From Ponticaulis koreensis DSM 19734 (GTDB lineage Bacteria; Pseudomonadota; Alphaproteobacteria; Caulobacterales; Hyphomonadaceae): DNA of 64,000 nt. Where the stretch lies: contig NZ_ATVJ01000003.1 of assembly GCF_000420665.1 (NCBI RefSeq), positions 326,299 through 390,298 on the forward strand. Direction: 5' to 3'. The notes beneath the pieces are model-generated. The model saw nothing but the letters and a program-made list of their open reading frames with translations, did not search any database and was not told where the DNA came from. Each line of letters begins with the position of its first letter. Position 1 is the stretch's first letter. The position numbers and the translations under genes are program-made. Below are positions 34,658 to 43,774 of the stretch, piece by piece.

Positions 34658-35398
34658 ATGAAAAAAGCCGTCATTTTGAGCCTGTTCGTTCTGACAGCGC
34701 CGGCTGCGTCTGCACAGTCCTTCGGGGACTTTCTGCGTGGGGTGCTCGGCAATGAGACCGAAGAAGAAACGACCAGCCAGACAAGCAATTTCAATATCAG
34801 TGCGTCGGATGCTGATGCCGGATTGCGTCAGGCGCTGACGATTGGCGCGCAGGCAGTAGGCCAGCAGCTTTCGCAGTACAATGGCTATTTCGGTGATGGA
34901 GACATTCGTATTCCGCTGCCGGGGCGACTGGGTGAACTTCAATCCCAGCTTTCAAGGCTTGGGTTATCTGGCCCGTTGGATGATTTGCAGGAGCGCATGA
35001 ACCATGCGGCAGAGGACGCAGCCCCTTATGCGGCTGATCTCGTGGTTGATGCAGTCAGCTCTATCACAATGGGCGACGCTCTCGAGATTTTGAACGGGGG
35101 CGATACCGCCGCAACAAATTATCTGCGTGGGCGCACCGAGGCAGACCTTATAGTGCTGGTTGAGCCATATATGCGTTCGGCGCTCGAAGATTCAGGCGCG
35201 TTGACTATGGTAGACTCAGTTGCAGGTCGTTATGGCTTGCAGAGTCTCAGTGGTGATCTCCGCGACCAGTTAATTGACCATGCCGTCGAGCGAGGACTTG
35301 ACGGATTGTTCTTTTATCTTGCCAAGGAAGAGCAGGAGATACGGAGCAATCCGGTCAAACGGTCTACCGACCTGCTGAGGCGGGTCTTCGGGGGTTAG
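34658..35398 (+). CDS. DUF4197 family secreted protein
   Basis: 246 residues with a signal peptide (cleavage after ASA, about residue 19), then the DUF4197 pattern DADAGLRQALTIGAQAVGQQLS, IRIPLP, GLDGLFFYLAKEE. Members are periplasmic; function unknown. The ATG at 34658 follows GGGAGAGAG; an in-frame start at 34604 would mask the signal peptide. The hydrolase gene starts 6 bp after the stop, suggesting an operon. Confidence 0.88.
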   Translation: MKKAVILSLFVLTAPAASAQSFGDFLRGVLGNETEEETTSQTSNFNISASDADAGLRQALTIGAQAVGQQLSQYNGYFGDGDIRIPLPGRLGELQSQLSRLGLSGPLDDLQERMNHAAEDAAPYAADLVVDAVSSITMGDALEILNGGDTAATNYLRGRTEADLIVLVEPYMRSALEDSGALTMVDSVAGRYGLQSLSGDLRDQLIDHAVERGLDGLFFYLAKEEQEIRSNPVKRSTDLLRRVFGG

Positions 35399-35404
35399 GA
35401 AAGT

Positions 35405-36355
35405 ATGCGGCGGTTTCATGTGAAGCTGGACGATGGAAGTCTTGCGGGCATTGCCTTTGGCGATCCGACGCGGTCCGTAGACAGCCTGCTCATCCACGCG
35501 AACGGCTTTAATGCCATGACATATCAGTCCATTCTCGCGCCGCTTGGGCTTCGTGCTCACGTGGCAGCGTTGGACTTGCGTGGGCATGGCCGCTCGACTG
35601 CGGAGGCAAATCCTCAAAAGCATATCGGCTGGAACATTTACCGTGACGATGTCATCGCCGCACTTGAGGAGCTCGCTCCGGAAGGAACGGTGCTCGCAGG
35701 ACATTCAATGGGTGCGACGACCGCGATGCTTGTGGCCGGAAAGCGCCCTGACCTGGTGACCGGTCTTGTGCTTGTTGATCCTGTTCTTATGGCTCCGTCC
35801 TTTTACCGTCATATGCATCTGCCGTTCGTGCCATATCTCGGCAAGCGCGGATCGCCGATGTCCAAACAGGCAGTCAAACGCCGCAACGCGTTCGATAGCC
35901 AGGAACATGCCATCGAATCGCTGACGGGGCGGGGCGCTTTCAAATCCTGGCGCGAACCCTTCCTCGTGGATTATGTCACTGATGGCGTGAAACGTTCACA
36001 AGACGGCGATCATTGGGAACTCTCCTGTGCGCCACAATGGGAAGCGGCGAATTTTGGCGCACACAGATACCGCCCGTGGGCGGCGGTCGAAGAGATTAAA
36101 GCGCCTATTGTTTTGATTCGCGCGGAGAAAGGCTCCACCATGCCGAAGCCATCTTTGCACCGGTTTATGAAAGCTCAGCCCTATACGGTGGTTTTGCAGC
36201 CTTCAGGTACCACTCACTTTTTGCCGATGGAACGGCCATACGTGGTTCGCGATGCCATTTCTGAATATCTCGCGCGCTTCGTCGAAGGCTTCGAAGTTGG
36301 TGACGAGGGACGCGTACAGAGGAACCTCGGATCTCACATTGGTGAGAAGGATTAG
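35405..36355 (+). CDS. Alpha/beta hydrolase
   Basis: 316 residues with the hydrolase fold: LLIHANGFNAMTY (oxyanion region, HxNG instead of HGxG), DLRGHGRS, nucleophile elbow GHSMGAT (Ser about residue 101), and late TTHFLPME with the probable catalytic His. Substrate unknown; esterase, lyase or peroxidase activities all occur in the fold. Follows the DUF4197 gene by 6 bp. A TCACAC/GTGTGA hairpin with a short T run at 36361-36385 follows and may terminate it. Confidence 0.85.
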   Translation: MRRFHVKLDDGSLAGIAFGDPTRSVDSLLIHANGFNAMTYQSILAPLGLRAHVAALDLRGHGRSTAEANPQKHIGWNIYRDDVIAALEELAPEGTVLAGHSMGATTAMLVAGKRPDLVTGLVLVDPVLMAPSFYRHMHLPFVPYLGKRGSPMSKQAVKRRNAFDSQEHAIESLTGRGAFKSWREPFLVDYVTDGVKRSQDGDHWELSCAPQWEAANFGAHRYRPWAAVEEIKAPIVLIRAEKGSTMPKPSLHRFMKAQPYTVVLQPSGTTHFLPMERPYVVRDAISEYLARFVEGFEVGDEGRVQRNLGSHIGEKD

Positions 36356-36360
36356 TCCGA

Positions 36361-36385
36361 TCACACACTTGTGGTGTGACATTTT
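36361..36385 (+). terminator. Weak hairpin terminator after the hydrolase gene
   Basis: TCACAC (36361-36366) pairs with GTGTGA (36374-36379), followed by CATTTT. The U tract is short, so efficiency is doubtful. Confidence 0.4.
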
Positions 36386-36488
36386 CAGCTCATGCTGCAA
36401 CTGCGAGGTCTTTGTGGCGTTGCCAGAAAATCCTTAAAAAACAAAGAAATCTTAACTTCGAGTAGTGGCGCTACAGTCAAGTACGTTC

Positions 36489-36504
36489 GGCAGTAAATAC
36501 TGCC
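36489..36504. promoter_or_regulatory. Dyad upstream of pntAA
   Basis: GGCAGT (36489-36494) and ACTGCC (36499-36504) form a tight dyad in the 223-bp, AT-rich leader region of the pnt operon, 75 bp before the start codon. It may be an operator or a small hairpin; the rest of the interval shows no gene. Confidence 0.35.
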
Positions 36505-36578
36505 TTTAGAAAAATTTTCTTGCGTTGCACAACCGATCTGTTGTCTTTTCGGGCAAAAATAATCTCGAAGTGGGTATT

Positions 36579-37700
36579 ATGAAAATTGTTGTTCTAAAAG
36601 AGCGTAGCTCTGCAGAGAGCCGCGTTGCAGCCGTTCCCGAAACGGTCAAGAAGCTGACGGGAGCCGGGCATACGATCATTATCGAGCCGGGCGCGGGTCT
36701 CGTTGCGGGTTTTCCTGATGCGGCCTACGAAGAAGCTGGTGCGCAGATTTCCGATAAGGAACTGGGCAATGCTGATCTGGTCATGGGCGTGCGCCGTCCA
36801 CCTGCAGAGGTTCTCTCTCAGGTGAAAGAAGGCGCAGGCGTGATTGGCCTTCTGGAGCCGCACTCCATAAAAGACAGCCTTGGCGACTTCAACGCACGTA
36901 AACTCCTGGCCCTGTCGATGGAATACACGCCGCGTATCACACGCGCTCAGTCTATGGATGCTCTGTCATCCCAGTCCAACCTTGCGGGCTATCGCGCCGT
37001 GATCGAGGGCGCTGCTCTCTATGGCCGCGCCATGCCAATGATGATGACCGCAGCGGGTACAGTTGCGCCAGCTAAAGTCTTTGTGATGGGCGCGGGCGTT
37101 GCGGGTCTTCAGGCTATCGCGACAGCGCGTCGTCTCGGGGCAATTGTTACAGCGACTGACGTACGTCCGGCTGCAAAAGAGCAGGTCGCGTCTCTCGGCG
37201 GTAAATTCATCGCGGTAGAGGACGAAGAGTTCAAAGCAGCGGAAACTGCGGGCGGTTACGCCAAGCAGATGTCTGAAGAGTATCAGAAAAAACAAGCTGA
37301 ACTTACGGCAAGCCATATCGCCAAGCAGGACATTGTCATCACGACAGCGCTTATTCCTGGCCGTCCGGCGCCAACGCTCATCTCTGAAGAGATGGTCGCG
37401 AACATGAAACCGGGTGCTGTTATCGTTGATATGGCTGTGGCGATGGGCGGCAACTGCCCGCTCTCCAAGCCTGACGAAGTCGTCAATGTGAACGGCGTTA
37501 AGGTTGCAGGTTTCTCTAACCTGCCAGCCCGTCTCGCAGCGGACTCATCTTCGCTTCTGGCGAAAAATCTCGTTTCATTCCTGCCGCTCATCACTGGTGA
37601 GAACGGCGAATTTGCTCCTAAATTCGACGATGAAATCGTTGCGGCCATGACACTGACCCGCGACGGCGAAACCGTCCATGCAACACTCAAGGAGGGTTGA
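36579..37700 (+). CDS. pntAA: NAD(P) transhydrogenase alpha subunit, soluble NAD-binding part
   Basis: Domain I of the proton-translocating transhydrogenase (hydride transfer between NADH and NADP+ at the inner membrane). 373 residues resembling alanine dehydrogenase: early [33 protein letters not shown] with the RQD-loop-like region, and the Rossmann motif [15 protein letters not shown]. The ATG at 36579 is the one matching the family N-terminus. The membrane part is a separate gene 4 bp downstream, the split arrangement usual in alphaproteobacteria. Confidence 0.94.
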   Translation: MKIVVLKERSSAESRVAAVPETVKKLTGAGHTIIIEPGAGLVAGFPDAAYEEAGAQISDKELGNADLVMGVRRPPAEVLSQVKEGAGVIGLLEPHSIKDSLGDFNARKLLALSMEYTPRITRAQSMDALSSQSNLAGYRAVIEGAALYGRAMPMMMTAAGTVAPAKVFVMGAGVAGLQAIATARRLGAIVTATDVRPAAKEQVASLGGKFIAVEDEEFKAAETAGGYAKQMSEEYQKKQAELTASHIAKQDIVITTALIPGRPAPTLISEEMVANMKPGAVIVDMAVAMGGNCPLSKPDEVVNVNGVKVAGFSNLPARLAADSSSLLAKNLVSFLPLITGENGEFAPKFDDEIVAAMTLTRDGETVHATLKEG

Positions 37701-37704
37701 TCAC

Positions 37705-38097
37705 ATGACCTTCGTTCGTGCGCTGACTGCGCTTTTCCTTTCGGGCCTTGTGGCCCTTCCGGCTTTCGCCGCCGGCGGAGCAGGTGAGGGCGTTGACCCG
37801 ATCATCTTCCGTTTCGCTATTTTCGTGCTTGCGATCTTCGTGGGCTATTACGTTGTCTGGTCCGTTACACCGGCACTCCACACGCCTCTTATGGCTGTGA
37901 CGAACGCGATTTCTTCTGTGATCATCGTTGGTGCACTCATCGCTGCGGCGGCTGGTGCAGGCATGGAACTTACAGGCGATCTCTGGATCTCAAAAGGCAT
38001 GGGTGCCGTCGCGGCCGGCCTTGCAGCCGTCAACATTTTCGGCGGCTTCCTCGTAACCCAGCGCATGCTGGCTATGTACAAGAAGAAGGAGCGCTAG
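37705..38097 (+). CDS. pntAB: NAD(P) transhydrogenase alpha subunit, membrane part
   Basis: 130 residues with an N-terminal hydrophobic stretch followed by three membrane helices corresponding to the C-terminal end of fused PntA ([20 protein letters not shown]). The ATG at 37705 is preceded by GGAGGG. Sits between pntAA and pntB with 4- and 6-bp gaps. The first hydrophobic stretch (residues 1-20, ending AFA) looks like a cleavable signal peptide, which would set the topology. Confidence 0.92.
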   Translation: MTFVRALTALFLSGLVALPAFAAGGAGEGVDPIIFRFAIFVLAIFVGYYVVWSVTPALHTPLMAVTNAISSVIIVGALIAAAAGAGMELTGDLWISKGMGAVAAGLAAVNIFGGFLVTQRMLAMYKKKER

Positions 38098-38103
38098 AGT
38101 CTC

Positions 38104-39537
38104 ATGAACGCGAATATTGCTGCGCTTCTGTATCTCGTATCCGGGATACTCTTCATCATGTCCCTTCGCGGACTTTCCAGCCCTGCTACGTCTCGTCAGG
38201 GTAACTATTACGGCATGATCGGTATGGCGATCGCTGTTGGTACAACGCTGGCTGTGCTGGCGACCGGCGGTGCGCTTGATGTGGTCACGCTCGGCCTGAT
38301 CCTCGGCGGTATCGCTGTCGGTGGTATTGTCGGTGCGATCATCGCCAAGAAAATCCCGATGACGGCTATGCCTCAGCTCGTTGCAGCCTTCCACTCTCTG
38401 GTTGGTCTGGCGGCTGTGCTTGTGGCGGCGGCTGCGCTCTATGCACCGATCAATTTCGGCATTGCAGAGCTCAACGCTGACGGCTCTATCGGCAACCTCC
38501 ACACAGCGTCTCTGATCGAGCTGTCGCTGGGTTCTGCGATTGGTGCGATCACCTTCACTGGTTCCGTCATCGCGTTCGCCAAGCTGAACGGCAACATGTC
38601 CGGTGCGCCAATCCTTCTGCCAATGCGCCACATTCTGAACATTCTGATCGGTGTCGCAATCGTCGCACTGGTTGTGATGATGGTTCAGACAGGCGGCACA
38701 CAGCCATGGATGTTCTGGGCGATCACAGGCCTCGCGCTTCTACTCGGCATCACGCTGATCATTCCTATCGGTGGCGCGGACATGCCTGTTGTTGTGTCCA
38801 TGCTGAACTCTTACTCCGGTTGGGCGGCAGCTGCGCTCGGTTTCACACTGGCAAACACAGCGCTGATCATCACGGGTGCTCTGGTTGGTTCTTCCGGTGC
38901 GATCCTCTCTTACATCATGTGTAAGGGCATGAACCGTAGCTTCATCTCGGTCATCCTTGGTGGCTTTGGTGCAGACGATTCCGGCGCTGGTGCGGGCGGC
39001 CCACAGGTTGACCGTCCGGTTAAGATCGGTTCGGCTGACGATGCGGCCTTCATCATGAAGAACGCGGGTAAAGTCATCATCGTACCAGGTTACGGTATGG
39101 CGGTTGCTCAGGCTCAGCACGCTCTCAAAGAAATGGCTGAAAAGCTGAAAGAAGAAGGCGTCGATGTCGCTTACGCGATCCACCCGGTTGCGGGTCGTAT
39201 GCCGGGTCACATGAACGTTCTGCTCGCTGAAGCAAACGTGCCTTATGACGAAGTTTTCGAGCTTGAAGATATCAACTCCGAATTCTCTCAGGCGGACGTT
39301 GCCTTCGTCATCGGTGCGAACGACGTCACCAACCCGGCGGCGAAAACAGACCCGACATCTCCGATTTTCGGCATGCCGATTCTGGACGTTGAAAATGCAG
39401 GTACGGTCCTCTTCATCAAGCGTTCGCTTGGCTCCGGCTATGCGGGTATCGAAAACGAGCTGTTCTTCAAGGACAACACAATGATGCTGCTCGCAGACGC
39501 TAAAAAGATGGTCGAAGACATCGTGAAGGGCTTGTAA
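38104..39537 (+). CDS. pntB: NAD(P) transhydrogenase beta subunit
   Basis: 477 residues: about nine membrane helices forming most of the proton channel (domain II), then the NADP-binding domain III with VPGYGMAVAQAQHALKEM, HPVAGRMPGHMNVLLAEA and GANDVTNPAA. Full length for the family. Last gene of the pnt operon, with a strong terminator after it. Confidence 0.96.
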   Translation: MNANIAALLYLVSGILFIMSLRGLSSPATSRQGNYYGMIGMAIAVGTTLAVLATGGALDVVTLGLILGGIAVGGIVGAIIAKKIPMTAMPQLVAAFHSLVGLAAVLVAAAALYAPINFGIAELNADGSIGNLHTASLIELSLGSAIGAITFTGSVIAFAKLNGNMSGAPILLPMRHILNILIGVAIVALVVMMVQTGGTQPWMFWAITGLALLLGITLIIPIGGADMPVVVSMLNSYSGWAAAALGFTLANTALIITGALVGSSGAILSYIMCKGMNRSFISVILGGFGADDSGAGAGGPQVDRPVKIGSADDAAFIMKNAGKVIIVPGYGMAVAQAQHALKEMAEKLKEEGVDVAYAIHPVAGRMPGHMNVLLAEANVPYDEVFELEDINSEFSQADVAFVIGANDVTNPAAKTDPTSPIFGMPILDVENAGTVLFIKRSLGSGYAGIENELFFKDNTMMLLADAKKMVEDIVKGL

Positions 39538-39584
39538 TCACAAGCAAATCACTTGAGCACTGCACTCACCAAATGCACCCTTAT

Positions 39585-39620
39585 GCCCCGGAGGTCTTCA
39601 CGATCTCCGGGGCTTTTTTT
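39585..39620 (+). terminator. Rho-independent terminator of pntAA-AB-B
   Basis: A 9-bp perfect GC-rich stem (39585-39593 with 39605-39613), extendable by further pairs, followed by seven T. Confidence 0.95.
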
Positions 39621-39706
39621 ATTTTTTAATTGCGGCTATGGAGCAAATGTGAGCGCATTATGCGTGATCGGGATGGCAATTATTCCTGATGAGGATAACC
39701 TTTGGC

Positions 39707-40684
39707 ATGGCGCGGATAGAGAACGATAAAACATTACCGCATGCCGAACGTATTCTGACGACGATCGAATCGGGGGCTGCGGCGGCTAAATCCATGGTAG
39801 TGGCATCATGGGCGCGCTCGGTGAATGTTCACGGGTTGGCGCCTGATCTGTCTCCAAGCGTGCAGCGCTGGAGCGAGAGCGATCTGTCTGAGCGCCGCGA
39901 TCGCATGTCCCGCATGCTTCATGTGTCCCAGCCGACGGTTGAACGCCTGCTTGGTATGGTCTCGTTGGCAGGCTGCGCGGTTTTTCTTTGTGACAAAGAC
40001 GGTGTAATTCTCGAAAGCCACAGCACATCGAATGATCGTGATCATTTTGAGAAGGTTGGTCTCGGACGAGGGGCGGACTGGTCTGAGGGCGCACAGGGCA
40101 CAAATGGTATCGGAACCTGTATCGCCGAGGGCAGGGCGGTTTCCATCCATCAGGACCAGCACTTTATTGCCAGCAATACGCCGCTCCACTGCATGGGGGC
40201 GCCGATTTTCGATGTTGAGGGCAATCTGGCAGCGGTGATCGATATCTCTGCCTGCCGGTCTGACCTCAACGGAGCGATGTCTACGCTGATCTCACAGGCC
40301 GTGAATGATGCGGCGGGCCAGATCGAGGCAGATAATTTCTGCGACGTCTTTTCCGGCATGCGCATTCTGAAGGGCAATAGCGATAACCGCCGCACACCCG
40401 TCCTGCTGGCCGTGAATAGCGATGACCTTGTGATTGGTGCCACCCGAGCTGCGCGCAGGCTTTATGGCTTGCCGACCAGGGAAGCCTTTACGCCAAAGCC
40501 GACAGCTGACCTGCTTGGTGAGCAGGAAGTGCGCGGTATCGGCCTCGACAATGCAGAGCGCCGTGAAATCAATCGCGCGATCGCCCGTGCCAAAGGCAAT
40601 ATGAGCGAGGCAGCCCGTCTTCTCGGCGTCAGCCGCGCAACTTTCTATCGCCGCGCCAAGAAGCTCGGACTATTGAACGGCTAA
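39707..40684 (+). CDS. GAF-Fis-type HTH regulator lacking the AAA+ domain (AcoR-related)
   Basis: 325 residues: an N-terminal GAF-like sensor region (about 60-210) with the GAQGTNGIGTCIAEGRAVSIH pattern (split, about residues 124-146) of AcoR-type regulators, then a linker and a C-terminal Fis-type HTH (GNMSEAARLLGVSRATFYRR). The sigma-54-interacting AAA+ domain of true AcoR is absent, so it cannot activate sigma-54 promoters in the usual way. The ATG at 39707 has GAGGA 11 bases upstream; ATG at 39689 is an alternative. Upstream of an aldehyde dehydrogenase gene with a matching operator between them. Confidence 0.85.
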   Translation: MARIENDKTLPHAERILTTIESGAAAAKSMVVASWARSVNVHGLAPDLSPSVQRWSESDLSERRDRMSRMLHVSQPTVERLLGMVSLAGCAVFLCDKDGVILESHSTSNDRDHFEKVGLGRGADWSEGAQGTNGIGTCIAEGRAVSIHQDQHFIASNTPLHCMGAPIFDVEGNLAAVIDISACRSDLNGAMSTLISQAVNDAAGQIEADNFCDVFSGMRILKGNSDNRRTPVLLAVNSDDLVIGATRAARRLYGLPTREAFTPKPTADLLGEQEVRGIGLDNAERREINRAIARAKGNMSEAARLLGVSRATFYRRAKKLGLLNG

Positions 40685-40704
40685 CGCAATTCCCAATGAA
40701 ACTG

Positions 40705-40733
40705 TGTCTCAGAAGTGAGACAGAACTGTCTCA
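40705..40733. promoter_or_regulatory. Triple half-site operator upstream of aldehyde dehydrogenase
   Basis: Three identical 7-bp half-sites with alternating orientation: TGTCTCA (40705-40711), TGAGACA (40716-40722), TGTCTCA (40727-40733), each separated by 4 bp (GAAG, GAAC). The centre-to-centre distance is 11 bp. It is the likely binding site of the adjacent Fis-type HTH regulator. No convincing sigma-54 -24/-12 element lies downstream. Confidence 0.75.
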
Positions 40734-40829
40734 GCCGCTGTTTCACCCCCGCTGACAGACCGTCTTCCTTCCGTCAGACATATCTCCAGACGCCCCGATC
40801 TCATGATGGGCGCAATTCTGGAGGAAAAA

Positions 40830-42353
40830 ATGGCAGACACGCTTCATTCAAGCGACGCTACGTACACGTCACCGTTCAAATCCCGCTATGACAACTTCAT
40901 CAACGGCCAGTTTGTTGCGCCGAATGCGGGCCGCTATTTCGACAACACATCTCCGGTCACCGGCGGTGTCATCTGTCAGATCGCACGGTCGGACGCGTCT
41001 GATATCGAAGCTGCACTCGACGCGGCACACGCTGCGAAAGATGCATGGGCACGCACGTCAACCACTGAACGTGCAAACATTCTGAACCGTATCGCAGACT
41101 GTATGGAAGAGAATCTCGAGCTTCTCGCTACATGTGAAACCTGGGATAATGGTAAGCCTATCCGCGAAACCATGGCGGCTGACATGCCGCTCGCGGTTGA
41201 CCACTTTCGCTATTTTGCTGGCTGTATCCGTGCGCAGGAAGGCGGCATTTCCGAGATCGATCACGACACAGTTGCGTATCACTTCCACGAGCCGCTTGGC
41301 GTTGTTGGCCAGATCATTCCGTGGAACTTCCCAATGCTCATGGCAGCGTGGAAGCTGGCGCCGGCGCTTGCCGCAGGTAACTGCGTCGTCCTGAAGCCTG
41401 CAGAGCAGACACCAGCAACAATCCTCGTCTTTGCCGAGCTGATCGCTGATCTTCTGCCACCTGGCGTTCTGAACATTGTAAACGGTTTTGGCCTCGAGGC
41501 CGGTAAGCCGCTGGCGTCTAGCTCCCGCATCGCGAAGATTGCCTTCACCGGTGAAACGACAACAGGTCGTCTCATCATGCAGTACGCATCTGAAAACCTC
41601 ATTCCGGTCACGCTGGAACTGGGCGGTAAGTCTCCGAACATCTTCTTCGAAGACGTCATGCGCGCTGACGATGACTATCTCGACAAGGCGATTGAAGGCT
41701 TTGTGATGTTTGCGCTCAACCAGGGCGAGGTTTGCACCTGTCCGTCACGCGCACTCATTCACGAGAACATCTATGACCGCTTCATGGAGCGTGCGCTGAA
41801 ACGCGTCGAGCAGATCGTTCAGGGCGACCCGCGCGATATCAACACCATGATTGGTGCGCAGGCTTCTTCCGAGCAGAAAGAGAAAATCCTGTCTTACTTC
41901 GACATTGGTCGTCAGGAAGGTGCGGAAGTTCTTATCGGTGGTGAAGCTGCGAATCTCGGCGGCGACCTGGCGAATGGCTATTACGTGAAGCCGACCGTTC
42001 TGAAGGGCCACAACAAGATGCGCGTCTTCCAGGAAGAGATCTTCGGTCCTGTTGTGTCGGTCACGACCTTCAAGGACGATGAAGAAGCGCTCTCCATCGC
42101 GAACGACACGCTCTATGGTCTGGGCGCTGGTGTGTGGAGCCGCGAGGCAAACACTTGCTACCGCTTCGGCCGCGCCATTCAGGCCGGTCGTGTCTGGACG
42201 AACTGCTACCACGCATACCCTGCGCACGCAGCGTTCGGCGGCTACAAACAGTCCGGCATTGGTCGTGAGAACCACTCCAAGATGCTCGACCATTACCAAC
42301 AGACGAAGAACATGCTCGTGAGCTACGCGCCACAAAAGCTGGGCTTCTTCTAA
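40830..42353 (+). CDS. Aldehyde dehydrogenase (acetaldehyde/ExaC-AcoD type)
   Basis: NAD+-dependent oxidation of acetaldehyde or other short aldehydes to acids. 507 residues with catalytic Cys302 in GEVCTCPSR, general-base Glu in [10 protein letters not shown] motif FTGETTTG and the PWNFPMLMA segment. The family is that of ExaC/AcoD, usual partners of AcoR-like regulators and DUF779. The ATG at 40830 is preceded by GGAGG. A DUF779 gene follows one gene later, reinforcing the assignment. Confidence 0.93.
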   Translation: MADTLHSSDATYTSPFKSRYDNFINGQFVAPNAGRYFDNTSPVTGGVICQIARSDASDIEAALDAAHAAKDAWARTSTTERANILNRIADCMEENLELLATCETWDNGKPIRETMAADMPLAVDHFRYFAGCIRAQEGGISEIDHDTVAYHFHEPLGVVGQIIPWNFPMLMAAWKLAPALAAGNCVVLKPAEQTPATILVFAELIADLLPPGVLNIVNGFGLEAGKPLASSSRIAKIAFTGETTTGRLIMQYASENLIPVTLELGGKSPNIFFEDVMRADDDYLDKAIEGFVMFALNQGEVCTCPSRALIHENIYDRFMERALKRVEQIVQGDPRDINTMIGAQASSEQKEKILSYFDIGRQEGAEVLIGGEAANLGGDLANGYYVKPTVLKGHNKMRVFQEEIFGPVVSVTTFKDDEEALSIANDTLYGLGAGVWSREANTCYRFGRAIQAGRVWTNCYHAYPAHAAFGGYKQSGIGRENHSKMLDHYQQTKNMLVSYAPQKLGFF

Positions 42354-42369
42354 GAACTACCACTGAACT

Positions 42370-42461
42370 GGCAGGCTCTCAGACGTCAGGCTGACTTACG
42401 TTTCCTTCCCTTCTTTGAAACAGTCGGCGTCTGCTTAGCTAAGGGCCTGCCACTTTTTTTC
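42370..42461 (+). terminator. Long nested hairpin ending in a U tract (terminator or structured RNA)
   Basis: TGGCAGGC near 42370 is complementary to GCCTGCCA just before a seven-T run (to about 42461). Inside, CAGACG pairs with CGTCTG and GTTTC with GAAAC, so the 70-nt interval can fold as one long arm. It follows the aldehyde dehydrogenase gene and probably ends its transcript; it may also be a processed RNA. Confidence 0.55.
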
Positions 42462-42510
42462 AGGCAATTTCTGACTTCACGCGCTGACGCTCAATGATCA
42501 GTCGGGAGTC

Positions 42511-42552
42511 CCCGTGTGCCTTCGGATAGGGGCGAAGCACCGGGCATTTTTT
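42511..42552 (+). terminator. Hairpin with U tract in the porin leader
   Basis: CCCG-GTGC-TTCG (from 42511, with two single-base bulges) pairs with CGAA-GCAC-CGGG (42533-42544), followed by CATTTTTT. It lies 53 bp before the porin gene and could be a second terminator or an attenuator. Downstream GAGACT (42559-42564)/AGTCTC (42595-42600) can enclose the region around the Shine-Dalgarno. Confidence 0.6.
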
Positions 42553-42605
42553 AGGCGAGAGACTGAAGAGGAAAAATACCTCGGGAGGAAAAGGAGTCTC
42601 ATCCC

Positions 42606-43316
42606 ATGTTGTGCAGAGTAACAAAAACACTGATCGGGGCGTGCGCAGCTTGCGTACTTGGTTTCAGCGGCGCAGCGACTGCTCAGGACGCAGACACAAA
42701 CGGAATTTCATGGTCAGCTTCGCTGACCGGCGCGACAGAATATATCTGGCGCGGCGTTGAACAATCGGCCGGTGATCCGGCAGTGTTCGCAGCCGTCAGC
42801 GCATCTTACGGCAACTTCTACTCTGGTGCAGGAATTGAGAATGTCGACTTTGCGGGCATCGACACCGAATATGATTTTTGGGTCGGTTACGCGGCCCCAA
42901 TAGCAGACGGCACGACCTTTGACATTGGCCTCGTTCGCTACGGGTATCTCGATGCGCCATCCGGCCTTGATCTTGATACGGTCGAGCTGAAGCTGGCTTT
43001 TAGCCATGACTTTGACGGCTTCTCCGCAGGTATCACTGCGATGATTACCGATGACTTCTTCGCAACCGAAGCAAGTGCCCAGCATATCGAGGTAAATGCC
43101 AGCACGTTGGTATCAGAGAACTGGACGATATCCGGTTCGGTCGGCCACCAGATGCTGGATAACAGCGCAGGCAATTTCACCCATTGGAATATTGGTGCCT
43201 CACGAAGTGTTGCTGACAATGTGACACTCGATATTCGCTATATTGATACGGACGCCGACTATCTCGGCGGCGGGGCTGACGAACGTATTGTCGCGTCGTT
43301 CAGCGTCGCGTTCTAA
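42606..43316 (+). CDS. TorF-family putative porin (outer membrane)
   Basis: 236 residues with a signal peptide (cleaved after ATA, about residue 26) and a beta-barrel pattern. GATEYIWRGVEQSAGDPA near residue 43 and the end ERIVASFSVAF are characteristic of the proteobacterial TIGR02001/TorF family. Likely an outer-membrane channel; placed between aldehyde dehydrogenase and DUF779 genes, it may admit the alcohol/aldehyde substrate (inference). GGAG lies nine bases before the ATG. A hairpin terminator follows. Confidence 0.85.
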   Translation: MLCRVTKTLIGACAACVLGFSGAATAQDADTNGISWSASLTGATEYIWRGVEQSAGDPAVFAAVSASYGNFYSGAGIENVDFAGIDTEYDFWVGYAAPIADGTTFDIGLVRYGYLDAPSGLDLDTVELKLAFSHDFDGFSAGITAMITDDFFATEASAQHIEVNASTLVSENWTISGSVGHQMLDNSAGNFTHWNIGASRSVADNVTLDIRYIDTDADYLGGGADERIVASFSVAF

Positions 43317-43330
43317 CTGTCTCTCGCCTG

Positions 43331-43385
43331 CTCCCGATGTGGAGGCCGGTGCTGTTACATCTGCAGGTGCATCGGGAGACTTTTT
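43331..43385 (+). terminator. Hairpin terminator after the porin gene
   Basis: CTCCCGATG (43331-43339) pairs perfectly with CATCGGGAG (43370-43378) around a 30-nt loop; AC and five T follow. It separates the porin and DUF779 genes, though read-through could supply DUF779. Confidence 0.75.
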
Positions 43386-43411
43386 GTAAAAGATAAAACA
43401 GGAGGAAGAGA

Positions 43412-43774
43412 ATGACTGACCAGCCAAACCGCGTAAGCGCAACCGATGCGGCCAAGGCCTTTATCACCGAGATCAAAGCAGATCATCCGGAGATTCTCTT
43501 CCATCAGTCAGGCGGATGTTGTGATGGGTCCAGCCCGATGTGCTATCCGGCGGATGATTTCAAAGTCGGCGAGAGCGACGTGAAGCTTGGCGAGATTGAT
43601 GGTGTGCCCGTCTATATTTCAGCCTCGCAGTTTGAGGCGTGGAAGCACACCCAGCTGATTTTGGATGTGGTGCCGGGACGCGGCGGTATGTTCAGCCTCG
43701 ACAATGGGCGCGAGAAGCGCTTCCTCACCCGATCCCGTGTGTTCACGAATGAGGAAATGGCGTCCTTGGGTTAG
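43412..43774 (+). CDS. DUF779 domain protein
   Basis: 120 residues with the family signature HQSGGCCDGSSPMCYP near residue 30 (two adjacent Cys plus a third, possibly metal-binding) and RGGMFSLDNGREKRFLTRSRVF at the end. DUF779 genes accompany aldehyde dehydrogenases of the ExaC/AcoD type; function not established. GGAGG precedes the ATG. Its TAG shares bases with the stop codon of the convergent ligase gene. Confidence 0.92.
   Translation: MTDQPNRVSATDAAKAFITEIKADHPEILFHQSGGCCDGSSPMCYPADDFKVGESDVKLGEIDGVPVYISASQFEAWKHTQLILDVVPGRGGMFSLDNGREKRFLTRSRVFTNEEMASLG

Noticed and set aside
40734..40829. Sigma-54 promoter before the aldehyde dehydrogenase
   Set aside because: No TGGCAC-N5-TTGC-like element could be found, and the adjacent regulator lacks the AAA+ domain.
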